Below are positions 15,980-23,228 of a DNA stretch of 37,662 nucleotides, piece by piece. Both the position numbers and the translations under genes were made by a program. Below the pieces are notes generated by a model that saw only the letters and a list, made by a program, of their open reading frames with translations, was not told where the DNA came from and did no database searches. Origin of the DNA: Streptomyces thermovulgaris (GTDB lineage Bacteria; Actinomycetota; Actinomycetes; Streptomycetales; Streptomycetaceae); contig NZ_MUME01000096.1 of the NCBI RefSeq assembly GCF_002155915.1, positions 1 through 37,662 of the forward strand, in the 5' to 3' direction. The stretch's first letter is position 1, and each line of letters starts with the position of its first letter.

Positions 15980-16010
15980 ACAGTAGTCGACCCGCTGATC
16001 ACCTAGCCAA
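15980..16010 (-). promoter_or_regulatory. Candidate fadD promoter
   Basis: On the reverse strand, TTGGCT (16010-16005), a 19-nt spacer and TACTGT (15985-15980). This places the palindrome at 15947-15963 about 10 to 25 nt inside the transcript. Confidence 0.4.
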
Positions 16011-16066
16011 CCCGCGGCGGGCCGCCGTCCCCGCTCCACCGGGCCCCGCCGCCCGGTGTTCCTGAG

Positions 16067-16072
16067 TAGGCT
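16067..16072 (+). promoter_or_regulatory. -10 box consistent with a leaderless metallophosphoesterase transcript
   Basis: TAGGCT is 8 nt before ATG 16081 and only 2 nt before the alternative ATG 16075, which favours 16081 as the real start. Confidence 0.45.
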
Positions 16073-16080
16073 CCATGGAC

Positions 16081-16875
16081 ATGGCATCCACATCGGCCGG
16101 CGGCAGGACACGCATCCACGTGGTCAGCGACGTGCACGGCAACGCACGCGACCTGGCCCGGGCGGGCGAGGGAGCCGATGCCCTGATCTGCCTGGGCGAC
16201 CTGATCCTCTTCCTCGACTACGCCGACCACTCGCGGGGGATCTTCCCCGAGCTGTTCGGCGTGGAGAACGCCGACCGCATCGTCGAGCTGCGCACCGCCC
16301 GCCGTTTCGCCGAGGCCCGCGAGTTCGGCGCCCGGCTGTGGGCAAGCCTCGACGGCGACCGCGAGACGATCATCGAACAGGCGGTGCGCAGACAGTACAC
16401 GGAGCTCTTCGCCGCGTTCCCCGCCCCGACGTACGCCACCTACGGCAATGTCGACATCCCGCACCTGTGGAAGGAGTACGCCCGCGAGGGCACCACCGTG
16501 CTCGACGGGGAACGCGTCGAGATCGGCGGCCGTGTCTTCGGCTTCGTGGGAGGCGGCCTGCGCACCCCCATGCGCACTCCCTACGAGATCAGCGACGAGG
16601 AGTACGCCGCGAAGATCGAGGCGGTCGGCGAGGTCGACGTCCTGTGCACCCACATCCCGCCCGAGGTCCCCGAGCTCGTCTACGACACCGTCGCCCGCCG
16701 CTTCGAACGCGGCAGCCGCGCCCTGCTCGACGCCATACGCCGCACCCGCCCCCGCTACGCCCTCTTCGGCCATGTCCACCAGCCGCTGGTCCGGCGGATG
16801 CGGATCGGCGCGACCGAGTGCGTGAACGTGGGGCACTTCGCCAGGGCCGGCCGGCCCTGGGTGCTCGAATGGTGA
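16081..16875 (+). CDS. Calcineurin-like metallophosphoesterase
   Basis: 264 aa from ATG 16081 (ATG 16075 is the alternative). Metal-binding motifs in order: DVHGN (D17, H19), LGDLI, GNVD where most family members have GNHD, CTHIPPE and FGHVHQP. It is a soluble cytoplasmic hydrolase of phosphomonoesters or diesters; the substrate cannot be told from sequence. The GN[VC]D variant occurs in other small phosphodiesterases, so activity is likely retained. A leaderless-type -10 precedes it and the next gene is in the same direction 145 nt away. Confidence 0.85.
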   Translation: MASTSAGGRTRIHVVSDVHGNARDLARAGEGADALICLGDLILFLDYADHSRGIFPELFGVENADRIVELRTARRFAEAREFGARLWASLDGDRETIIEQAVRRQYTELFAAFPAPTYATYGNVDIPHLWKEYAREGTTVLDGERVEIGGRVFGFVGGGLRTPMRTPYEISDEEYAAKIEAVGEVDVLCTHIPPEVPELVYDTVARRFERGSRALLDAIRRTRPRYALFGHVHQPLVRRMRIGATECVNVGHFARAGRPWVLEW

Positions 16876-17020
16876 GCGTTCCGGCAGACGGCGCAGGTGG
16901 GGGTGGAGGCCGACGGCCTGCCGCGCGGTAGCCTTCACGCTGCGCACACATGCGCACGACACCCTCACCACCGGCCGAGTACGGCCGCACCACCGGCGCG
17001 CATCTGGAGGAGCCACGGCG

Positions 17021-17494
17021 ATGGCGGAACACACCAGCTCGAGCATCACGATCGAGGCGGCACCGGCCGACGTCATGGGGGTGATCGCCGACTTCGCCCG
17101 CTACCCCGACTGGACCGGCGAGGTGAAGGAGGCCGAGGTCCTCAAGGTCGACGACCAGGGCCGCGCCGAGCAGGTGCGTCTCGTCATGGACGCGGGTGCC
17201 ATCAAGGACGACCAGACCCTGGCGTACACCTGGGTCAGCGACCACGAGGTCTCCTGGACCCTGGTCAAGTCCCAGATGCTGCGCTCCCTGGACGGCACCT
17301 ACCTCCTCAAACCGACCGGTCCCCGCACGACCGAGGTGACCTACCGCCTCACCGTGGACGTCAAGATCCCCATGCTGGGCATGATCAAGCGCAAGGCGGA
17401 GAAGGTCATCATCGACCGCGCCCTGGCGGGCCTCAAGAAGCGGGTCGAGTCGATCGGCTCGTCCGGCTCAGCGGACGGCGCGTCGGACGGGTGA
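17021..17494 (+). CDS. SRPBCC/START-like polyketide-cyclase-type protein
   Basis: 157 aa. SITIEAAPADVMGVIADFARYPDWTGEVKEAEVLKVDDQGR is the characteristic N-terminal strand-helix region, and the C-terminal helix (KRKAEKVIIDRALAGLKKRVES) closes the hydrophobic cavity. Such proteins bind lipids, quinones or polyketides. GGAGGAG (17006-17012) precedes ATG 17021. No biosynthetic cluster is nearby, so a housekeeping lipid-binding role is more likely than polyketide cyclisation. Two tandem-repeat arrays follow it. Confidence 0.85.
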   Translation: MAEHTSSSITIEAAPADVMGVIADFARYPDWTGEVKEAEVLKVDDQGRAEQVRLVMDAGAIKDDQTLAYTWVSDHEVSWTLVKSQMLRSLDGTYLLKPTGPRTTEVTYRLTVDVKIPMLGMIKRKAEKVIIDRALAGLKKRVESIGSSGSADGASDG

Positions 17495-17550
17495 CGACGG
17501 CACGAGCACCCCGACCGGGACCCGCGGGCCCACCCGCCTTTCCCCGGCCC

Positions 17551-17620
17551 CACGCGTTCCCGCACGGCCTCGTGCGGCCGCGTGCGGTCTCGCACGGCCT
17601 CGTGCGTCTTCACGCGTCCC
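17551..17620. repeat. 10-bp-period tandem array A
   Basis: Seven consecutive 10-bp units with consensus near CGYRCGGYCT: CACGCGTTCC, CGCACGGCCT, CGTGCGGCCG, CGTGCGGTCT, CGCACGGCCT, CGTGCGTCTT, CACGCGTCCC. CGCAC and GTGCG units alternate, so many small hairpins are possible. It lies in the 304-nt gap between the SRPBCC and ArsA-like genes. Confidence 0.75.
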
Positions 17621-17640
17621 CCGCCCTCCGTCCCCAGGCG

Positions 17641-17690
17641 TCTCATGGGGCCTCATGGGTCCTCGTGACTCCTCATGACTCCTCACGTCG
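17641..17690. repeat. 10-bp-period tandem array B
   Basis: Five consecutive 10-bp units: TCTCATGGGG, CCTCATGGGT, CCTCGTGACT, CCTCATGACT, CCTCACGTCG. The consensus differs from array A but the period and phase are the same. No coding frame on either strand here looks genuine. Confidence 0.8.
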
Positions 17691-17784
17691 GCCGTGAGGG
17701 CCGAGGGCACGCCGGTGCCGGAAACGCGGCACGGTCCCCGACGGGCCGCGCGGGTCGAGCCGCCCACCATCCCCCACCTACCGT

Positions 17785-17790
17785 TACCGT
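17785..17790 (+). promoter_or_regulatory. -10 box consistent with a leaderless ArsA-like transcript
   Basis: TACCGT is 8 nt before ATG 17799; a second TACCGT-like copy starts 6 nt earlier. There is no Shine-Dalgarno. Confidence 0.45.
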
Positions 17791-17798
17791 TCACCCCC

Positions 17799-18965
17799 AT
17801 GCGCACCCTCCTGATCACGGGCCCCGGCGGCAGCGGCCGTACCACCGTCTCCGCCGCCACCGCACTGACCGCCGCCCGTGAAGGCGTGGAGACCCTCGTC
17901 CTCAGCGCCGACCGCACGGACACCCTGGGCACGGTGCTGGGAGTGCCCACCGGGGCCTCCCCGGTGCCGGCCGCTCCGCACCTCACCGCCTGGCGCCCCG
18001 ACGCGGCGGCCGGCTTCCGGACGGACCTGGCCGCCTTCCAGGACCGCGCCCGCAACGTCCTGGACCTCCTCGGAGCCTCCCGTCTCGACGCCGAGGAGGT
18101 CACCCCGCTGCCCGGGGCCGAGGAGCTGGCCCTGCTGCGGGCGTTGCGCGACGCGGCCCTGTCGGAGCGGTTCGAGCTGCTGGTCGTCGACCTGCCGCCC
18201 GTGTCGCAGGCGCTCGCCCTGCTGGCCCTGCCCGAGGAGCTGCGCCGCTATCTGCGCCGCCTACTTCCCCCCGAGCGGCAGGCGGCCCGCGCCCTGCGCC
18301 CGGTCCTCGGCCGGCTCGCGGGGGTGCCCATGCCGGGGGAGTGGCTGTACGAGACGGCCGCCCGCTGGGACGTCGAGCTGGCCGCCGTGGAGGCGGTCGT
18401 CGCGGACCCCGGAACCTCCGTGCGCCTGGTGGCCGAGCCGGGCCCGGCCGGTGCGGACGCCGTCCGCGACGCGGTGCTCGGCCTGGCCGTGCGCGGTCTG
18501 GCCGTCGAGTCCCTGGTGGCCGGCCGTGTGCTGCCCGAGGCTCCCGCCGGCTCGTGGCTGGCGGGACCGGTCGCGCAGCAGCGCAAGGTCCTGGACGAGT
18601 GGGAGGAGAAGTACGACGTCCACCGGGCCGCCCATCTGGGCCGGGACCCGCGCGGGCCGGACGATCTCGCCGAGCTGGCCGTGCCCGGCGCCGCCCCGGC
18701 GACCGCCCGGGTCGAATGGCCCGTCACCGACCGGCTCGCCGAGGACGGGATGCTGGTGTGGCACATCCCGCTGCCCGGGGCCGTACGGGACGAGCTGGAG
18801 CTCATCCGGCGGGGCGACGAGCTGGTGCTGACCGTCGGCCCGTTCCGGCGCGTCGTGCCGCTGCCGTCGGCGCTGCGGCGGTGCTCGGTGGACGGGGCGG
18901 GACTGCGGGACGGCGAGCTGCGGATCCGTTTCGTGCCGGATCCCGCGCTGTGGCCGCGTGGCTGA
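17799..18965 (+). CDS. ArsA/GET3-like protein with degenerate P-loop and Hsp20-like C-terminal domain
   Basis: 388 aa. It has the ArsA-family layout: an N-terminal P-loop (GPGGSGRTT, residues 8-16), a Walker B-like LLVVDLPP at about 128-135, and a C-terminal all-beta region (VWHIPLPGAVRDELELIRRGDELVLTVGPFRRVVPLPSALRRCSVDGAGLRDGELRIRF) matching the ArsA Hsp20-like domain. The canonical deviant Walker A is GKGGVGKT; here the signature lysine is P9 and the Walker lysine is R14, so ATP hydrolysis is doubtful. It is not an arsenite pump subunit on present evidence: no arsB is nearby. Its ATG follows a leaderless-type -10. The DUF5304 gene and glkA lie downstream. Confidence 0.75.
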   Translation: MRTLLITGPGGSGRTTVSAATALTAAREGVETLVLSADRTDTLGTVLGVPTGASPVPAAPHLTAWRPDAAAGFRTDLAAFQDRARNVLDLLGASRLDAEEVTPLPGAEELALLRALRDAALSERFELLVVDLPPVSQALALLALPEELRRYLRRLLPPERQAARALRPVLGRLAGVPMPGEWLYETAARWDVELAAVEAVVADPGTSVRLVAEPGPAGADAVRDAVLGLAVRGLAVESLVAGRVLPEAPAGSWLAGPVAQQRKVLDEWEEKYDVHRAAHLGRDPRGPDDLAELAVPGAAPATARVEWPVTDRLAEDGMLVWHIPLPGAVRDELELIRRGDELVLTVGPFRRVVPLPSALRRCSVDGAGLRDGELRIRFVPDPALWPRG

Positions 18966-19072
18966 GGAGGCACCGCCCGCCCGGACCGCGCCGTCCGCCC
19001 TCCTGCGCGAGATGAACCCCGCATCCCCGTTCGGGTAACGTCGTAGGGACGAACCGTAGTCAGGAGTCCGCC

Positions 19073-19615
19073 ATGAGCGAAGAGCGCGTACCGTCCGACG
19101 CCGCTCAGGAGGAGCCCGGGAACAAGGCGCCGCAAGCCGACGCCGATGCGTGGGCCACGGCCTGCGCCGAGGACCTCGCACGGGAGAGGGACCGCCGTCG
19201 CTCCCAGTACGGCCCGCCTCCCGGCGCGGCCGCCGAGGAACTGCGCAAGTTCGTCGACACCGTGGCCGAGAAGCTGTCGTCGTTCCAGCCGCCGCTGCTC
19301 GGCGGGATCGCGGGGCCCATGGCCCAGCAGGTGGTGCGGCAGGTCGTGCAGCAGGCCAAGGCGGTCGTCGAGCCGGTCATAGAGCGGAACCCCGACGTGT
19401 TCGACCACCTCGCGGCGGCCGGCAGCGAACTTCTCGCCGCCTACCGCTCCGCCGTCGAGTCGCACGAGCGCCGCTGGACGATGTCCCGCACCGGCGACAC
19501 CGACGACGGACCGAACCGGCTGAAGGACGAACTCACCGAGCTGGACGACCGCCCCGGCGGCCGCCGTGACCGCGGTGAGGGCACCGGCGGCGGCGAGCGC
19601 ATCGACCTGGACTGA
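19073..19615 (+). CDS. DUF5304 protein upstream of glucokinase
   Basis: 180 aa, hydrophilic, Ala/Arg/Glu-rich. The core QYGPPPGAAAEELRKFVDTVAEKLSSFQPPLLGGIAGPMAQQVVRQVVQQAKAVVEPVIERNPDVFDHLAAAGSELLAAYRSAVESHERRW is recognisable as DUF5304. CAGGAG precedes ATG 19073. From memory, the S. coelicolor counterpart beside glkA has been implicated in carbon catabolite effects on development and in interacting with an oligopeptide-binding protein; I cannot verify this here. Its position 117 nt before glkA in the same direction suggests a joint regulon but a separate promoter is possible. Confidence 0.8.
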   Translation: MSEERVPSDAAQEEPGNKAPQADADAWATACAEDLARERDRRRSQYGPPPGAAAEELRKFVDTVAEKLSSFQPPLLGGIAGPMAQQVVRQVVQQAKAVVEPVIERNPDVFDHLAAAGSELLAAYRSAVESHERRWTMSRTGDTDDGPNRLKDELTELDDRPGGRRDRGEGTGGGERIDLD

Positions 19616-19732
19616 TCCCCTCCCCGCGGAACCCGCCGCCGGGCCCGTCTCTCCCGGCGGACGGCGAACCGGTGGGGGCGGGGCCTCGGGTACGGTTGGC
19701 CATAGCGGGGCTCGACCGAAACTGAGGGATTC

Positions 19733-20686
19733 ATGGGACTCACCATCGGCGTCGACATCGGCGGCACGAAGATTGCGGCCGGCGTGGTAGACGAGGAAGG
19801 AAACATCCTCTCGACCTTCAAGGTGCCGACCCCCACCACACCCGAGGCCATCGTGGACGCCATCGCCTCGGCGGTGGAGGGCGCACGCGCGGGACACGAC
19901 ATCGTCGGCGTGGGCATCGGCGCGGCCGGCTACGTCAACCGGCAGCGCTCCACCATCTACTTCGCCCCCAACATCGAGTGGCGCAACGAGCCGTTGAAGC
20001 AGAAGGTCGAGGAGCGCGTCGGCCTGCCGGTCGTCGTGGAGAACGACGCCAACGCCGCCGCCTGGGGCGAGTACAAGTTCGGTGCCGGCAAGGGCCATCG
20101 CAACGTCATCTGCATCACCCTCGGCACCGGCCTCGGCGGCGGCATCATCATCGGCAACAAGCTGCGCCGCGGTCACTTCGGCGTGGCCGCGGAGTTCGGC
20201 CACATCCGGATGGTCCCGGACGGGCTGCTGTGCGGCTGCGGCTCGCAGGGCTGCTGGGAGCAGTACGCCTCCGGGCGCGCCCTCGTCCGGTACGCCAAGC
20301 AGCGCGCCAACGCCACCCCCGAGAACGCCCGGCTGCTGCTGGAGCTCGGCGACGGCACTCCCGCCGGCATCGAGGGCAAGCACGTCTCCATGGCCGCCCG
20401 CCAGGGCTGCCCGGTGGCCGTCGACTCCTACCGCGAGCTGGCCCGCTGGGTCGGCGCGGGGCTCGCCGACCTGGCCTCCCTCTTCGACCCGTCCGCCTTC
20501 ATCGTCGGCGGCGGTCTCTCCGACGAGGGCGAGCTGCTCCTGGAGCCGATCCGCAAGTCGTACCGGCGCTGGCTGGTCGGCGGCAACTGGCGCCCGGTCG
20601 CCGAGGTCCTCGCCGCTCAGCTCGGCAACAAGGCCGGTCTGGTGGGGGCGGCCGACCTGGCCCGGGAGCCAGACCCGGTCATGTAG
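19733..20686 (+). CDS. glkA: ROK-family glucokinase
   Basis: 317 aa. Phosphorylates glucose to glucose-6-phosphate with ATP and in Streptomyces is central to carbon catabolite repression. The phosphate motif DIGGTK lies at 8-13, the catalytic aspartate is D105 in ENDANAA, and the ROK zinc site is H157 with C167, C169 and C174 (EFGHIRM...CGCGSQGCWE). GAGGG precedes ATG 19733. As a kinase-type ROK protein it has no N-terminal HTH. A -10-like TACGGT lies about 40 nt upstream. Confidence 0.95.
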   Translation: MGLTIGVDIGGTKIAAGVVDEEGNILSTFKVPTPTTPEAIVDAIASAVEGARAGHDIVGVGIGAAGYVNRQRSTIYFAPNIEWRNEPLKQKVEERVGLPVVVENDANAAAWGEYKFGAGKGHRNVICITLGTGLGGGIIIGNKLRRGHFGVAAEFGHIRMVPDGLLCGCGSQGCWEQYASGRALVRYAKQRANATPENARLLLELGDGTPAGIEGKHVSMAARQGCPVAVDSYRELARWVGAGLADLASLFDPSAFIVGGGLSDEGELLLEPIRKSYRRWLVGGNWRPVAEVLAAQLGNKAGLVGAADLAREPDPVM

Positions 20687-20795
20687 CACCGCCGCGCCAC
20701 ACGCGGCCGCTCACCGTGCGCGCCCACCGCTCCCTCCCTCCCTTCCTTCCGGGGCCGGTGGGCGCCGCCGTACGGGGAACCGGGCCGGCCGGGCG

Positions 20796-20801
20796 TATGT
20801 T
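20796..20801 (+). promoter_or_regulatory. -10 box consistent with a leaderless EEP-family transcript
   Basis: TATGTT is 7 nt before ATG 20809 and overlaps the alternative in-frame ATG at 20797, which favours 20809 as the start. Confidence 0.4.
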
Positions 20802-20808
20802 GATCGTC

Positions 20809-21630
20809 ATGTTGCTGCCCCACTCCCGTACCGAGTCGGACGGCACCGCCGTCATCCGTGTCCTGAGCTACAACATCCGGTCGCTGCGGGACGACACCGA
20901 GGCCCTCGCCCGGGTGATCCGCGCCTGCGCGCCCGACCTGGTCCTCCTCCAGGAGGCGCCGCGCTTCTTCCGCTGGCGCAAGAAGCTGGCGAGACTGGCG
21001 GCGGCCTGCGACCTGGTGATCCTCACCGGGGGCGCGACGGCCGCGGGCCCGGCGATCCTCTGCTCGCTGCGGGTCGCGGTGGAACGCACCGAGGACGTGC
21101 TGCTGCCGCTCACCCCCGGTCTGCACCGGCGCGGCCTCGCCACGGCGGTCGTCCGGATCGCGGGCGCCCGGCTCGGCGTGCTCAGCTTCCACCTCTCGCT
21201 CGACAAGGACGAGCGGTACGCACAGGCCGGCATGGTCCTGGACAAGCTGGCCGGGATGGGCGTGGACCACGCGGTCGTGGGCGGCGACCTCAACGAGGGA
21301 CCGGACGGCCCGGCGTTCCGGCGGCTGACCGGCCCGCTCCAGGACGGCTGGGCCACCGCTCCCTGGGGCGGCGAGCACACCTGGACGCCTGCCGGCGAGC
21401 CGCACCGGCGCATCGACGCCGTCCTCGCGACCCGCGGCATCGAGGTCCTCGGCTGCGGGGTGCCCTCCCCGCGCTCCGCCTCACCCGCGCGGGGGGACGC
21501 CTCTCAGGGCCGCCCCCACGTGACGGAGGCGGACCTGGCGGCGGCCACGGACCATCTGCCGGTGCTGGCCGCCCTCAGGGTCCCGGCGGCCGTCCCGGCG
21601 GCCCGGCGGCCCGCACAGCCGCAGCCGTAG
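20809..21630 (+). CDS. Endonuclease/exonuclease/phosphatase (EEP) family protein
   Basis: 273 aa from ATG 20809. EEP motifs are in order: VLSYNIRSL, LVLLQEAPR (metal Glu), LSFHLSLDKDERYAQA, VVGGDLNEGPDGPAF (metal Asp/Asn), RIDAVLAT and ATDHLPVLA (catalytic His). It may act on DNA, RNA, phospholipid or inositol phosphates; nothing in the sequence decides. No signal peptide, so cytoplasmic. It ends 1 nt before the stop of the reverse-strand membrane-protein gene. Confidence 0.85.
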   Translation: MLLPHSRTESDGTAVIRVLSYNIRSLRDDTEALARVIRACAPDLVLLQEAPRFFRWRKKLARLAAACDLVILTGGATAAGPAILCSLRVAVERTEDVLLPLTPGLHRRGLATAVVRIAGARLGVLSFHLSLDKDERYAQAGMVLDKLAGMGVDHAVVGGDLNEGPDGPAFRRLTGPLQDGWATAPWGGEHTWTPAGEPHRRIDAVLATRGIEVLGCGVPSPRSASPARGDASQGRPHVTEADLAAATDHLPVLAALRVPAAVPAARRPAQPQP

Positions 21631-21631
21631 C

Positions 21632-22324
21632 TCAGACCACCGCGCCGCGGCCCGGGTCGTCGTCCTCCTCGTCCGGGTTCATGCGTGCCACCAGCGTCGC
21701 GAAGCCGCCGAGGAAGCCGCCGATGCCGAGCGTGGCGAGCCACCACGTCATCTCCCAGTCGAACATGACGGCCAGCAGAAGCAGGACGGGACCGCCGATC
21801 ACCGCGAACCAGGCGCTCATCGTCACCGCGTCGACGGAGGACAGCGGCGGCGGCTCCGGCGGGACGAAGTGGCCCTCGTCGTCCTCGTCGAAGTCGTCGT
21901 CGGACGGCTCGGCGAGCGAGTAGTCGCGCGGTCCCACGCCCCCGAGGCCGACCCCGGGCGCGAAGGAGACCGAACTGCCCAGCGGCCCGGCCGGGGCGGG
22001 CCCGTCGCCGTCCTTGCCGCTTCTTTTCTCCGCGTTCTCCGCGTTCTCCCCGCCGCCGGTGTCCGCCTCGGGCCCGTCGTCACCGGGCTCCGGCGGCAGG
22101 GCGAGGTCCCGGACCGGACGGCGGGGCCGCGCCCCCGGCGGGTCCGGCGGCTCCTCGCCGTACCCGGCGACGATCGCCGCCCAGGCGGCCTCCTCGTCGG
22201 CGTCGAGAGGGGCACCGCCCCTGCCGCCGGGCTCCCCGGACCCGCCGGCCCTCCCGGCCGGCTGCACCGGGTCGGCCGGCTCCCGGCCCTCGCGGTTCTC
22301 GCGGTCGGAGTCGTGCTCAGCCAC
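21632..22324 (-). CDS. Acidic membrane protein with two C-terminal helices
   Basis: 230 aa. The first 150 residues are hydrophilic, Pro/Gly/Asp/Glu-rich and likely disordered, with acidic runs such as SDDDFDEDDEGHF. Two transmembrane helices follow (SAWFAVIGGPVLLLLAVMF and WWLATLGIGGFLGGFATLV), with an acidic tail. The GTG start at 22324 overlaps the stop of the upstream hydrolase by 8 nt and is preceded by AAGGAAGGGA, so the two genes form a translationally coupled operon. I do not recognise a function; it resembles small Streptomyces membrane proteins of unknown role. Confidence 0.75.
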   Translation of the reverse strand: MAEHDSDRENREGREPADPVQPAGRAGGSGEPGGRGGAPLDADEEAAWAAIVAGYGEEPPDPPGARPRRPVRDLALPPEPGDDGPEADTGGGENAENAEKRSGKDGDGPAPAGPLGSSVSFAPGVGLGGVGPRDYSLAEPSDDDFDEDDEGHFVPPEPPPLSSVDAVTMSAWFAVIGGPVLLLLAVMFDWEMTWWLATLGIGGFLGGFATLVARMNPDEEDDDPGRGAVV

Positions 22325-23096
22325 CTGCGGCCGTCCCTTCCTTGCCGACACTGGGTGCGAGCCGGCCGATGAAGGCGTAGCTCTCCTCGAAGATCCGGTC
22401 CGCATCGTGGTCCAACGTAGCGACGTGGTAACTGTGTTCCAGCAGGACCTCCGTGACGTCCGTGGAGGAGACGCGGCCGAGGACCCGGGCCGAGTCGGCC
22501 GGCGGCACCACATGGTCCCGCGGGCTGCGCAGAAGCAGCAGCGGCTGTGTGACCTGGGGAAGCTCGCCGTCGACCAGCCGGAGGAAGGTCCTGAGCGAGT
22601 GCGCCGCGTGCAACGGCACCCGGTCGTACCCCAGTTCGGCGGCACCCTCCTTGGCGATGTCGCTCGCGATGCCCTTCCGCGTCCGCACCAGATGGCGGGC
22701 CACGGGCAGCGCGTACGCCGACAGACCGTGGATCCTGACGGCCGGGTTGACCACCACGACCCCGGCGACCGCGTCCCCGTGCCGGGCGGCCAGCCGCAGC
22801 GCGAGGGCGCCGCCCATGGACAGACCGGCCACGAACACGTACGCGCACCGCTCGCGCAGCAGGCGCAGCGCGCGGTCCACCTCCGCGTACCAGTCCTGCC
22901 AGCCGGTGAGCTGCAGATCCTCCCAGCGCGTGCCGTGTCCGGGCAGCAGCGGGAGCGAGACGGTCAGACCGCGCTCGGCGAGATACTCCCCCCAGGGGCG
23001 CAGCGACTGGGGGGTTCCGGTGAAACCGTGGCAGAGGAGCACACCGACCTCCCCGCCGTCGTGGCGGTACGGCTCGGCTCCGGGGAGCACCGGCAC
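22317..23096 (-). CDS. Alpha/beta hydrolase, Est30-like carboxylesterase
   Basis: 259 aa. Triad S93 in GLSMGG, D194 in SPRDHVV and H224 in HSYHVATLD; oxyanion loop HGFTGTP (23-29). Length and spacing match Geobacillus Est30-type carboxylesterases and monoacylglycerol lipases. There is no signal peptide, so it acts on cytoplasmic acyl esters. It starts at GTG 23096 with AGGAGAG upstream. It is coupled to the membrane protein and divergent from a PlsC-type acyltransferase, which suggests a small lipid-remodelling locus. Confidence 0.85.
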   Translation of the reverse strand: MPVLPGAEPYRHDGGEVGVLLCHGFTGTPQSLRPWGEYLAERGLTVSLPLLPGHGTRWEDLQLTGWQDWYAEVDRALRLLRERCAYVFVAGLSMGGALALRLAARHGDAVAGVVVVNPAVRIHGLSAYALPVARHLVRTRKGIASDIAKEGAAELGYDRVPLHAAHSLRTFLRLVDGELPQVTQPLLLLRSPRDHVVPPADSARVLGRVSSTDVTEVLLEHSYHVATLDHDADRIFEESYAFIGRLAPSVGKEGTAAGG

Positions 23097-23193
23097 GTCG
23101 CTCTCCTGTGTGTGTCGGGGGCAGGTATTTCACCGTACGCGACCGCACGGGCACCGACCAGGGCCGCAGGGGCCCAGGACCGGTCGCGGGAGT

Positions 23194-23199
23194 TATTGT
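23194..23199 (+). promoter_or_regulatory. Candidate -10 of the PlsC-type gene
   Basis: TATTGT, 29 nt before the TTG start at 23229, with AGGAAG (23215-23220) between. No convincing -35. Confidence 0.35.
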
Positions 23200-23228
23200 C
23201 TGATCGGCGCACACAGGAAGGCAGTGGG

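Noticed and set aside
17021-17494. Polyketide cyclase in a biosynthetic cluster
   Set aside because: SRPBCC fold is shared by many lipid-binding proteins and no PKS genes are present.
17641-18103. Reverse-strand ORF across the 10-bp repeat arrays as a real gene
   Set aside because: It covers repeats and the ArsA-like gene start; composition follows the repeats and no domain is recognisable.
17799-18965. Arsenite efflux ATPase
   Set aside because: No arsB/arsR/arsC nearby and the P-loop lysines are absent.
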